NCBI GenBank assembly: GCA_964448285.1
Contig: CAYUWG010000019.1
Coordinates: 1 to 56,324, forward strand
DNA from: CAYUWG01 sp964448285
Lineage (GTDB): Bacteria; Bacteroidota; Ignavibacteria; SZUA-365
Length of the DNA stretch: 56,324 bases
Direction: 5' to 3'
Made by a program: the position numbers and the translations under genes. Below the pieces are notes generated by a model. It ran no database searches. It was not told the DNA's origin and saw nothing but the letters and a program-made list of their open reading frames with translations. This document shows positions 1 to 7,933 of the stretch, one piece after another (the first letter of the stretch is position 1; every line of letters starts with the position of its first letter).

Positions 1-392
1 CGAACTCTCGTTCCCACGCTCTGCGTGGGAATGCCGTGCAGACTTTCTTCCCGAACTCTCGTTCCCACGCTCTGCGTGGGAATGCCGTGCAGACTTTCTT
101 CACGAACTCTCGTTCCCACGCTCTGCGTGGGAATGCCGTGCAGATTTTCTTTCCGAACTCTCGTTCCCACGCTCTGCGTGGGAATGCCGTGCAGACTTTC
201 TTCACGAACTCTCGTTCCCACGCTCTGCGTGGGAATGCCGTGCAGACTTTCTTTCCGAACTCTCGTTCCCACGCTCTGCGTGGGAATGCCGTGCAGACTT
301 TCTTCACGAACTCTCGTTCCCACGCTCTGCGTGGGAATGCCGTGCAGATTTTCTTCACGAACTCTCGTTCCCACGCTCTGCGTGGGAATGCA
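1..392. repeat. Left array of 51-bp REP-like hairpin repeats
   Basis: Eight copies start at 1, 52, 103, 154, 205, 256, 307 and 358; the array may continue beyond the window edge. Each copy carries a perfect 9-bp inverted repeat, TTCCCACGC and GCGTGGGAA, around a TCT loop. The linker contains a CGTGCAGA element and a pyrimidine-rich stretch. The last linker base mostly alternates C/A between neighbours, which suggests expansion in 102-bp dimers. Because 51 is a multiple of three, long open frames run through the array; these are by-products and not likely genes. The array points opposite to the one at 1021-1408, with the transposase gene between them. Confidence 0.93.
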
Positions 393-455
393 GACACGCG
401 GTTCAATTCGCGAAGATCAATGTCAACGCTCAGCGTGAAAGCAATTGATTGAATC

Positions 456-989
456 ATGGGACGATCACGCTACAAAATATTCACCGACATCTATCCCCAC
501 TTTCTCACCTGCACAACAGTGAAGTGGCTTCCACTGTTCAGTACACCCGCAGTTGCGGAGATACTCGTTGACTCTCTCCGATACTTACAAAATGAAAATC
601 GTCTCCAACTCTATGCATATATCATCCTTGAAAATCACTTACATCTAATTGCCTCATCAGAACATCTCGCGAAAGAGATTGGAGATTTTAAATCCTACAC
701 AGCCAGGAAAATCATCGATTACTTCATCGAGAAAAATGCGAAGCACATCTTAGGATTGCTCGCGCATTTTAAGCTGAAGCATAAAGGCGATCGTCCATAT
801 CAAGTGTGGCAAGAAGGAAGTCATCCGGAAGCGATTCAAAATCAGGAGATGATGAGACAGAAGATCGAATACATTCATCACAATCCAGTGAAGAGAGGAT
901 TCGTTGATGAGGCTGTCCACTGGCGGTACTCCTCTGCGCGGAATTATTTCGGAATGGAGGGAGTATTGGAGGTTGTTGAGGAATGGTAG
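456..989 (+). CDS. REP-associated tyrosine transposase (RAYT, Y1/HUH family)
   Basis: A 177-residue single-domain HUH nuclease related to IS200/IS605 transposases. RAYTs are thought to cut and move REP hairpins as single-stranded DNA. The HUH motif is visible as H61-L-H63 in ENHLHLI. The family signature Y-I-H-H-N-P-V starts near residue 139, followed by W-R-Y-S-S-A. The catalytic tyrosine is probably Y139 or Y81, which cannot be settled by eye. The length matches typical RAYTs (about 150-220 residues) and the frame is intact. Arrays of hairpin repeats in opposite orientation lie 63 bp upstream and 31 bp downstream, so the enzyme sits among its likely substrates. No accessory TnpB gene is present. 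Confidence 0.92.
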   Translation: MGRSRYKIFTDIYPHFLTCTTVKWLPLFSTPAVAEILVDSLRYLQNENRLQLYAYIILENHLHLIASSEHLAKEIGDFKSYTARKIIDYFIEKNAKHILGLLAHFKLKHKGDRPYQVWQEGSHPEAIQNQEMMRQKIEYIHHNPVKRGFVDEAVHWRYSSARNYFGMEGVLEVVEEW

Positions 990-1020
990 GAATTATCATG
1001 AATACGCAGAGTGTTAAGAC

Positions 1021-1408
1021 TGCATTCCCACGCGGAGCGTGGGAACGAGGATCAACGCCACGGGACACATCTGCATTCCCACGCAGAGCGTGGGAACGAG
1101 GATCAACGCCACGGGACACATCTGCATTCCCACGCGGAGCGTGGGAACGAGGATCAACGCCACGGGACATATCTGCATTCCCACGCGGAGCGTGGGAACG
1201 AGGATCAACGCCACGGGACACATCTGCATTCCCACGCAGAGCGTGGGAACGAGGATCAACGCCACGGGACACATCTGCATTCCCACGCGGAGCGTGGGAA
1301 CGAGGATCAACGCCACGGGACATATCTGCATTCCCACGCGGAGCGTGGGAACGAGAATCAACGCCACGGGACATATCTGCATTCCCACGCAGAGCGTGGG
1401 AACGAGGA
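1021..1408. repeat. Right array of 51-bp REP-like hairpin repeats, inverted relative to the left array
   Basis: Eight copies start at 1021, 1072, 1123, 1174, 1225, 1276, 1327 and 1378. The hairpin arms are the same as in the left array, but the array is read on the opposite strand and the loop is GGA or AGA. The linker (GATCAACGCCACGGGACA then CATC or TATC) is unrelated to the left linker, though the period is also 51 bp. Copies 1-3 and 4-6 are identical as a 153-bp block (1021-1173 and 1174-1326). The array ends 23 bp before the start of the molybdenum hydroxylase gene, so it lies in or next to that gene's upstream region. Confidence 0.93.
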
Positions 1409-1431
1409 ATTTTTATTATGGAGAAGATAAC

Positions 1432-3789
1432 ATGAAAGACTACTCAGTCCTCAACACACGCGCAACGCGCGTTGATGCGTATGAGAAAGCCACCGGTAGA
1501 GCGATCTACACAGAAGACATGCGTCTGCCGGGAATGCTGTACGGCGCAATCTTCCACTCACCCGTTGCTCATGCACGGATCAAGCGCATCGATACATCGA
1601 AGGCAGAAGCAATGCCGGGCGTACATGCTGTTGTCACGCACAAGGAAGCCGGAATAATTCCCTATGGCGTCAGTCCTGCACGTCATGACGAGACGATTTT
1701 CTGTCACGATGTTGTGCGCTACGTCGGCGATGAGATTGCCGCAGTCGCCGCGGATGATCCCGTGATCGCCGCAGAAGCTGTTCGACGAATCGAAGTTGAG
1801 TTCGAAGAACTTCCGCTCGTGCTCGACTCCGAGCACGCGATGGACGAAGGATTGCCGCAACTCCATCCGATGTACGAGCGCAATAAGTGCGGTGAGGTGC
1901 ATTGGAACTTCGGCGACGTCGATGCGGCGGAGAAGGAAGCCTTCTACGTTTGCACCGATCGCATGACAAGCACGATGCAGAACGGCGCGTTCATGGAACC
2001 GCAGTCAGTGCTCGCGGAATTCGATCACAACAAAAACCTCACGCTTTGGTCATCGACGCAGGCTCCGCATTACATCCAGCGCACGCTTGCAATGGCGCTC
2101 GGTCTCCCTCTGCATAAAGTCCGCGTCGTGATGCCGTATGTCGGCGGTGGTTTCGGTCCGAAAGCTTCGTGCTCTACGCTCGAGCTTGCAACCTGTCTCC
2201 TCGCAATCAAGACAGGTCGTCCGGTTAAATCGACGTTCGATCGCGAGCAGGTATTTCTCCACGCGCGGGCGCGGCATTCCTTCATCCACACGATGACGAC
2301 GGGCGTGAAGAAAGACGGGACACTGCTTTCTCTTCGTCATCATTGCTTACTCGATGGCGGCGCGTACGCGAGTTTCGGCATTGCAACGATCTATTACGCA
2401 GGCTCACTCCTCGGCGGACCATATCATTTGAAGAACATGAAATACGATGGCTATCGCGTCGTGACGAACAAACCTGCGTGCGGCGCGCAGCGTGGACACG
2501 GCGCTGTAATAGCTCGCGCGCTCTTTGAAGTTCAACTGGACAAGATTGCGCATGAGCTTGGTATGGATCCCATTGAACTGCGATTGAAGAACGTGATGCA
2601 ACGCGGAGATATGACGATCAACGAACTGAACATGAGCAGTCTCGGAATGCGCGAATGCTTGGAAGCGGTACACGACAGCAGTGTATGGAAAGAGAAACGC
2701 GCGGATAAGACACCCGGTACCGGTATCGGTGCGGCGTGCGGTTTCTTCGTTTCGGGCGCAGGTTATCCGATCTATCGAAGCTCCACCTATCACGCAACGG
2801 TCATTACGAAGATCAACGACGTCGGCGGACAAGTGACGGTGTTCTCCGGAGCAGCAGAGATCGGACAAGGCTCGGACACCGTGCTCGCAATGATTACGGC
2901 TGAGGTGCTCGGCATTCCGATGCAGGATGTGAAAGTCGTGACAGGCGACACCGATACGACCGTCGATCTTGGCGCCTACTCCAGTCGCACGACGCTCATG
3001 GCTGGACATGCAGCGAAGGAAGCCGCGGAGAATGTTCGCGATCAGGTGCTTTCAGTACTTTCTGAAAAACTTTCGTGCAAAAAGGAAGAACTCACGATCA
3101 GCAATGGCGAGATCGTTTATCTCGGTGAAGGTGCAATCGACTTTTCGAAACTGCGCGAAGAGTTTCTGAAGGAACACGTCGGTTTCACCGATCATCCTTC
3201 CGGACCGCGACTCACATTCAGGGAAGCATCGCGCATCGCATTTCTTTCGAAGGGAAGTATAGTCGGTACTGGAAAATACAAACCGCCGAAGCTTGGCGGA
3301 TCATTCAAAGGAGCGACGGTCGGCACGTCGCCTGCGTTTGGATGCTCTGCGCAAGTCGCGGAAGTGAAAGTCGATATGGAAACAGGCGAGGTCACCGTTC
3401 TCAAGATGACAGGCGCGCACGATTGCGGCTTTGCGATCAACCGCACGAACGTCGAAGGACAGATGCAAGGCTCCATCTCGATGGGACTCGGTCAGGCATT
3501 GATGGAAGAAGTGCAGTTCGACGACAAAGGACGCATCCTCAACTCGAACCTTGCGGAATACAAAATCCCTACGTCGATGGACATGCCGGAACTCGAAGCG
3601 ATCATTATCGAAAGCAACGAACCGAACGGACCCTTCGGAGCGAAGGAAGTCGGCGAAGGCGCCATTATGCCGACGATCCCCGCGATCCTGAATGCAATCT
3701 ATGATGCGACGGGTGTGTATGTGGAGGAGTTACCTGTGACGCCGGAGAAAGTGTTAAAAGCGATAAAGGAGAAAGAGCCGATTGATTAA
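1432..3789 (+). CDS. Molybdenum hydroxylase large subunit (xanthine dehydrogenase / 4-hydroxybenzoyl-CoA reductase type)
   Basis: A 785-residue molybdopterin-binding subunit of the xanthine oxidase family, which hydroxylates or reduces aromatic, purine or aldehyde substrates. The N-terminal a/b hammerhead domain (about 1-125) includes YTEDMRLPGMLYG. The cofactor-binding segment GGGFGPKAS lies near 237, RGHG near 354, and E-I-G-Q-G-S in the second half. The catalytic glutamate is E742 in GAKEVGEG. The D-L-G-A-Y-S-S-R segment resembles hydroxybenzoyl-CoA reductase-like members, but the substrate is unknown. ATG 1432 is chosen because GGAGAAGATAAC precedes it and similarity starts at once. The frame also stays open back through the repeat array to 1039. 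The FeS and FAD partner subunits are not in the window; they may lie left of the transposase or be lost. Confidence 0.93.
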   Translation: MKDYSVLNTRATRVDAYEKATGRAIYTEDMRLPGMLYGAIFHSPVAHARIKRIDTSKAEAMPGVHAVVTHKEAGIIPYGVSPARHDETIFCHDVVRYVGDEIAAVAADDPVIAAEAVRRIEVEFEELPLVLDSEHAMDEGLPQLHPMYERNKCGEVHWNFGDVDAAEKEAFYVCTDRMTSTMQNGAFMEPQSVLAEFDHNKNLTLWSSTQAPHYIQRTLAMALGLPLHKVRVVMPYVGGGFGPKASCSTLELATCLLAIKTGRPVKSTFDREQVFLHARARHSFIHTMTTGVKKDGTLLSLRHHCLLDGGAYASFGIATIYYAGSLLGGPYHLKNMKYDGYRVVTNKPACGAQRGHGAVIARALFEVQLDKIAHELGMDPIELRLKNVMQRGDMTINELNMSSLGMRECLEAVHDSSVWKEKRADKTPGTGIGAACGFFVSGAGYPIYRSSTYHATVITKINDVGGQVTVFSGAAEIGQGSDTVLAMITAEVLGIPMQDVKVVTGDTDTTVDLGAYSSRTTLMAGHAAKEAAENVRDQVLSVLSEKLSCKKEELTISNGEIVYLGEGAIDFSKLREEFLKEHVGFTDHPSGPRLTFREASRIAFLSKGSIVGTGKYKPPKLGGSFKGATVGTSPAFGCSAQVAEVKVDMETGEVTVLKMTGAHDCGFAINRTNVEGQMQGSISMGLGQALMEEVQFDDKGRILNSNLAEYKIPTSMDMPELEAIIIESNEPNGPFGAKEVGEGAIMPTIPAILNAIYDATGVYVEELPVTPEKVLKAIKEKEPID

Positions 3790-3840
3790 GCGAATGAAGT
3801 TGTGGAGGTTGATCACGAGTAACCGTTCTTTCAATCGGAT

Positions 3841-3948
3841 ATGAAAAAGGATGAAGTGCTCGAACTATGCATCGAAGAAATGAACGAAGTGGCACGTCAT
3901 GCATTACCTGAGTTTATTGGCATCCAACAAGTTGAGGTTGAAGTGTGA
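3841..3948 (+). CDS. Possible small ORF of 35 residues, unknown
   Basis: A short frame lies between the hydroxylase and hicB. It starts MKKDEVLELC and ends QQVEVEV, is acidic and has no membrane segment. It has no clear Shine-Dalgarno sequence and I recognise no family. The flanking DNA (3790-4036) shows no other gene. It may be a remnant of a gene cut down by the rearrangement that placed hicBA here, or chance. Confidence 0.2.
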   Translation: MKKDEVLELCIEEMNEVARHALPEFIGIQQVEVEV

Positions 3949-4036
3949 ATACGATTTCGCGTACCTTGTAGAAGAAATTCATCTCTTGAACAGATACGAG
4001 ATCGACAGAAACCATTTATATTGAGAATACCGAATC

Positions 4037-4321
4037 ATGATAACCTACAAAGTGATGTACAAATATCTTCCGGAGGGTATTCACGCCGAAGTCCTGGATT
4101 TTCCGGGAGCGATTTCATTTGGGAAGACGATTGAGGAAGCACGGAAGATGATTTCGTCCGCGCTCGTCGATATGGCAGAAACAGTTCTTTCACATGGTGA
4201 GCCACTCCCGACACCAGAACCGATGTCCACAAATCCGGATTCTGATTTTGAAGAACCGATTCATTTATTACTCTCCGTAAGTTCACGCGTCGAATTCCTT
4301 CCGCAAGACGCGGTCATATGA
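4037..4321 (+). CDS. hicB: HicB-family antitoxin
   Basis: A 94-residue protein with the partial RNase H-like fold of HicB antitoxins. The N-terminal strand segment is followed by GIHAEVLDFPGAISFG, TIEEARKMISSAL and an acidic proline-rich tail. HicB binds and blocks the HicA mRNA interferase and usually represses the operon. No separate C-terminal DNA-binding domain is obvious, as in the short HicB class. It overlaps hicA by ATGA (4318-4321), which implies translational coupling. The antitoxin-first order is the less common one for Hic systems, so neutralisation would precede toxin synthesis. Confidence 0.85.
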   Translation: MITYKVMYKYLPEGIHAEVLDFPGAISFGKTIEEARKMISSALVDMAETVLSHGEPLPTPEPMSTNPDSDFEEPIHLLLSVSSRVEFLPQDAVI

Positions 4322-4518
4322 AGCGACGGGATTTTATCCAGCATCTACGCAATCAGGGATGCGTTTTTGTTCGTGAAGGTTCGGAACATTCAATCTGGGA
4401 AAATCCGATGGCGCATCGACGATCGTCGATTCCCCGACACCGAGAGATCGCTGAATACACGGCAATGAGAATTTGCAAACAACTGGCAATTGATCTGCCA
4501 CAGCAAGCCAACACGTAA
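4318..4518 (+). CDS. hicA: HicA-family mRNA interferase toxin
   Basis: A 66-residue double-stranded-RNA-binding-like toxin that cleaves mRNA when HicB is lost. The KRRDFIQHLRNQGC helix is followed by FVREGSEHSIW; this holds the catalytic histidine at the place of the family G-x-H motif. SSIPRHREI and a C-terminal ICKQLAI helix follow. The size is typical (55-90 residues). It is coupled to hicB by a 4-bp overlap. The pair sits between a molybdenum hydroxylase gene and a decayed copy of that gene's 3' end, which suggests arrival by recombination. The frame is intact, so it is probably functional. Confidence 0.85.
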   Translation: MKRRDFIQHLRNQGCVFVREGSEHSIWENPMAHRRSSIPRHREIAEYTAMRICKQLAIDLPQQANT

Positions 4519-4635
4519 AACTTTGGTTTGAATAGATTTGATTTCAATTGAACGCTTTGGATATTGATGAAAGTGGTTTTCAAAAGAAGAATCCGAAGTC
4601 TAATGCAACCGTGAAGCAATTAAGCGAGAATAGAA

Positions 4636-4830
4636 ATGACGAACCGAACGGACCCTTCGGTGCGAAGGAAGTCGGTGAAGGGCGCAATTCCCAAAGAGCT
4701 ATTCGACATGCCGACGATACCGGCAATCCTTTCGCCGCGGCGAACGATCTACGATGCGCCGGGTATGTATGTGGAGGATTTACCTGTGACGCCGGAGAAG
4801 GTGTTGAAGGCGATCAGGGAGAAGGAATCG
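4636..4830 (+). pseudogene. Decayed 3'-end copy of the molybdenum hydroxylase gene
   Basis: This stretch repeats the last part of the gene at 1432-3789 (compare 3615-3780). GACGAACCGAACGGACCCTT, the codons for GPFGAKEVGEG, and the downstream MPTIPAIL and LPVTPEKVLKAI segments are all recognisable. About 24 extra bases after GEG and a frameshift put the two halves in different frames, and nothing upstream matches the rest of the gene. It cannot encode a working subunit. The region 4519-5032 holds no other gene that I can support. Confidence 0.82.
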
Positions 4831-5032
4831 ACAACCGCGGAGGCGGTGTTCGTGCGTTGAGCTTCCCACTTTCAAGCGGGGCAGTTTTACTACAACTCTA
4901 TCAGAACATCATAGCAGGCAGTCGAAGATTCCGTTTGCATATGACAACGCCCCGATAGATTATTGTGATGTATCGCAGTCACGCAACGCGGTTCAATGAC
5001 ATACTCCACAACAACCGTATCCGATGTGTGCA

Positions 5033-6037
5033 ATGAAACCAGTTCTGACAACCTTGCTCTTTCTCCTCCTTGCCCCGCGGCTGTTCTCCCAGGAAGACAG
5101 CGCGGTAGTAAATCCGGGTATTGTGACGATCTACCGGGGACCAGTAGTGTACTCGTTTCCCCTGCTTGACCACAGACCCCACCTGACCAGTGACATGCCT
5201 CTCGATGTTCTGATCGCTTATATCATTGCAGACAGTACCGCGCGGAACACTGATGTCGGCATGATCAATGCGTTCATCGAAAGGCAAATATCGACGGACT
5301 CGCTGCTGTTTGCGCTTCGCTACGCCTACGTGATGAATGATTTCGACCCGATTCTTTATGCTCAGTGGGCTGGTGGTGCGCCTTGCGGGACATACAAATG
5401 CCCACCGGCATATATTCAAGAGATGCTGGCTGAGGCCCTTTACAAAACTCATCCCTCCGGTAAACTGCTGTCTCTTCTCCTGGCATCGGACATTATTGCG
5501 CATGTCTCGGTAGAAGCAGTGGACACTACGACAGATACGAGCGCAAAATGGGCCAGGCATGCAAACGCTGTTACGTGCACGATAGTGGACGTCATCAAAG
5601 GGCAGACACTGCCGTTATGTGAGGTTCCGTCCTCCCCTCAGACACAGAAAACGGCGATGTACAAGCAAGCTGCCGATGCTGGGGCATGTTTTCAGTTCGA
5701 CTATCGTGATGAATGGTTCCGTTCTTCCAAAGAAACGGATTTTGGACCGGAACGAACCATGGCGGGATGGGTCCAACCGAATACAGAGTACATTGTATTC
5801 CTGCAATTCATGGGAATCCCAGGCGACCCTTCGGATTATGACTTCACGAACAACAACTGGCTTAGCTTGATTCCGACATTTTGCAGCATGACTGCAACCG
5901 GCTCCCTGTTCCCGATCCAAAACGGTATTGTGATCGATCCGGACAACGATTTTGGGTTTGGACAGTCACTCACGCCGTCCGAGTGGAAGAACGCACTCCG
6001 TCAGGTGATACTCGAGGTGAAAAACGCGGGTTTATGA
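5033..6037 (+). CDS. Secreted protein of unknown function
   Basis: A 334-residue protein with a clear signal peptide: MK, then a hydrophobic LTTLLFLLLAP core, and probable cleavage after LFSQ. A second in-frame ATG lies 9 bp upstream at 5024. The 5033 start gives the more typical signal peptide. The mature part is soluble-looking, with scattered cysteines including C-G-T-Y-K-C, and no membrane segment. No family recognised. It stands alone between the hydroxylase remnant and a CopD-like gene, and no sorting tail is visible. Confidence 0.72.
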   Translation: MKPVLTTLLFLLLAPRLFSQEDSAVVNPGIVTIYRGPVVYSFPLLDHRPHLTSDMPLDVLIAYIIADSTARNTDVGMINAFIERQISTDSLLFALRYAYVMNDFDPILYAQWAGGAPCGTYKCPPAYIQEMLAEALYKTHPSGKLLSLLLASDIIAHVSVEAVDTTTDTSAKWARHANAVTCTIVDVIKGQTLPLCEVPSSPQTQKTAMYKQAADAGACFQFDYRDEWFRSSKETDFGPERTMAGWVQPNTEYIVFLQFMGIPGDPSDYDFTNNNWLSLIPTFCSMTATGSLFPIQNGIVIDPDNDFGFGQSLTPSEWKNALRQVILEVKNAGL

Positions 6038-6147
6038 GGAGCCGGACAGCATGAGAACCCACAACCAGCAATTGATTCACCGCGACATGCTAATCCGTAA
6101 GATTTGTGTTTGAACCGATTTTATTTCATTTATAATCAATTCAATCG

Positions 6148-6591
6148 ATGTACGGCACCATTCTCCTCATCCATATCCTCTCAGCGACCATCTGGACGGG
6201 CGGTCATCTCGTTATAGCGCTTACCGTGCTTCCACGCGTTCTTCGGGAAAAAGCTCCTCAAGAGCTCCTGAAATTCGAATCACGATACGAGTATATCGGC
6301 ATTCCCTCCCTGCTCCTTCAGCTCATTACCGGTATCTGGCTTGCATACAGATTGATTCCGGATGTTTCCCAGTGGTTCGCATTCGACAATCCCGTCGCAA
6401 CGCTGATCTTCGTGAAACTCATGTTATTGCTCGCGACGCTGATTTTCGCCGCCGATGCCCGCTTTCGACTCATCCCGAATCTCACTGAACGTAACCTCAA
6501 AGCCTTAGCTTATCACATCATTCCGGTGACGGTCATCTCGGTTCTGTTCGTCGTTATCGGCGTGTCGTTTCGGACGGGATGGTTCTACTGA
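6148..6591 (+). CDS. CopD-like four-helix membrane protein
   Basis: A 147-residue integral membrane protein with about four transmembrane helices. It starts with the helix I-L-L-I-H-I-L-S-A-T-I-W-T-G-G-H, whose two histidines match the CopD/DUF2269-type pattern often linked to copper or heme binding. Further hydrophobic segments lie at about 52-70, 83-105 and 120-142. CopD proteins act in the inner membrane in copper uptake or redox chemistry. The function here is an inference from the fold only. It lies 26 bp upstream of the next plus-strand frame and may be co-transcribed with the GH114-type gene. Confidence 0.68.
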   Translation: MYGTILLIHILSATIWTGGHLVIALTVLPRVLREKAPQELLKFESRYEYIGIPSLLLQLITGIWLAYRLIPDVSQWFAFDNPVATLIFVKLMLLLATLIFAADARFRLIPNLTERNLKALAYHIIPVTVISVLFVVIGVSFRTGWFY

Positions 6592-6651
6592 TTCCTGCCA
6601 CTTACATACTTCACTCTTTTGACCATGAGACTAATTTCGTATAGAGGAGAG

Positions 6652-7920
6652 ATGAGAAAATATAGAGTCCCCTTCGCATTGTTTCTTATCAGCTTTGCCG
6701 CAAACACAAACGGCCAAACCATGCGCGACGTTCGTTTCTGGGCGTACCAAATTCAGGGACAGAACCTGAACAACAGCATTCAAAAGATGGCTGACTCGCG
6801 TTATGACCTTCTCGTCATCGATAACATGCGAAGCGTCAAGGGCGACGAGATGCATCCGAATGCCCAGGACGTTTCGACATTGAAGAACAGCACGGGAAGC
6901 AGGGGACAACGAAAACTCGTCGTGTGCTATATCGATATCGGGGAAGCGGAGGATTATCGTTATTACTGGAAAGATCATTGGAAGGTCGGTAATCCGGAGT
7001 GGATCGTTGCACCCGATCCTGACGGCTGGGACGGAAACTATCCCGTCAAGTACTGGCGCAAAGCTTGGAAGGATATCGTCTTCGGCTCGGACTCCGCGAT
7101 GATCGATAGGATACTCGCGGACGGATATGACGGTATCTATTTGGACTGGGTGGAAGCCTTCGAGTTCACGCCTGTCGATTCCAGTGCACAACAAGAGGGG
7201 TTGGATGCGCGGATTGAAATGATTCGATTCATCTCGGAGATCGCGGCTTATTGCCGTGCGAAGAAACCGGGCTTCATCGTCATACCGCAAAATGCAACAG
7301 CAATCGTACTTGAGAACGATAGCTGGACTCAACAATACCTTCAAACCATCGATGCAATTGCACAAGAAGATATCTGGTTTGACGGCGAAGCGGATCAGGG
7401 TGGCAAGGAAGGCGATATCCCTATCGATCCACAACTCACGCAGGAGTACATCACGAATCTAAGAATCTTTCAGACCGCGAACGTCCCAGTCATTACGGTG
7501 GACTATGCACAATTACAACCGAATGTCGATAGCTGTTACCGTGCCGCCGGACGTCTCGGCTATATCGAGTATGTCGCACTTCGCCAATTGAATGAACTGA
7601 CAAAGACACCGCCACCGGGGCTTCTCTCAACGCTCGTGCCGCCTATCGCCATCGAACCTGAAGTGCATTTCGAAAGCTACTTTCCGAATCCATCTTCCGG
7701 CACGGTTTCAATTACCTACTCGATCGCCCGCTCGATGCCGGTAGTATTGCACCTCTATAACACGCTGGGGCAACCTATCCGCGAGTGGACTTCTCTGAAT
7801 TCACACTCCGGCAGACATTCTTTGACGCTTGATATTTCCACAATCCCTTCGGGGATTTACACGTTGCAACTACAATCTGGCTCATTCTCGCAGACGCGAC
7901 AAATAGCTATAAAACATTAA
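6652..7920 (+). CDS. Secreted GH114-type glycosidase (TM1410 family) with a type IX secretion tail
   Basis: A 422-residue secreted enzyme. ATG 6652 is preferred because GAGGAG lies just before it and a signal peptide follows (VPFALFLISFAANTNGQ). The TIM-barrel region carries the endo-a-1,4-polygalactosaminidase-like pattern: FWAYQIQG, LLVIDN, VVCYIDIGEAEDYR, then GYDGIYLDWVEAFE with likely catalytic acidic residues. The last 80 residues form a T9SS type A sorting domain: YFPNPSSGTVSI, LYNTLGQPIREW and IPSGIYTLQLQSG. The protein should be exported by Sec and then sent through the type IX system to the cell surface. It probably acts on an amino-sugar polysaccharide; the substrate is inferred. 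Confidence 0.87.
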   Translation: MRKYRVPFALFLISFAANTNGQTMRDVRFWAYQIQGQNLNNSIQKMADSRYDLLVIDNMRSVKGDEMHPNAQDVSTLKNSTGSRGQRKLVVCYIDIGEAEDYRYYWKDHWKVGNPEWIVAPDPDGWDGNYPVKYWRKAWKDIVFGSDSAMIDRILADGYDGIYLDWVEAFEFTPVDSSAQQEGLDARIEMIRFISEIAAYCRAKKPGFIVIPQNATAIVLENDSWTQQYLQTIDAIAQEDIWFDGEADQGGKEGDIPIDPQLTQEYITNLRIFQTANVPVITVDYAQLQPNVDSCYRAAGRLGYIEYVALRQLNELTKTPPPGLLSTLVPPIAIEPEVHFESYFPNPSSGTVSITYSIARSMPVVLHLYNTLGQPIREWTSLNSHSGRHSLTLDISTIPSGIYTLQLQSGSFSQTRQIAIKH

Positions 7921-7933
7921 CGCTTACACGCCT

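Noticed and set aside
25..452. Long open frames through the left repeat array (137-138 codons)
   Set aside because: They exist only because the 51-bp unit is a multiple of three and lacks stop codons; they have no ribosome binding site and read as pure tandem repeats.
769..1388. Minus-strand open frames through the right array
   Set aside because: Repeat by-products that overlap the transposase gene on the other strand; no family likeness.
1..1408. Possible CRISPR array
   Set aside because: Both repeat and linker are conserved between units; there are no unique spacers and no cas genes, and each unit is a simple hairpin.
1432..3789. Calling the hydroxylase a carbon monoxide dehydrogenase (CoxL)
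   Set aside because: I do not see the CoxL active-site loop with its selanylcysteine-type motif; the sequence is closer to hydroxybenzoyl-CoA reductase or xanthine dehydrogenase types.
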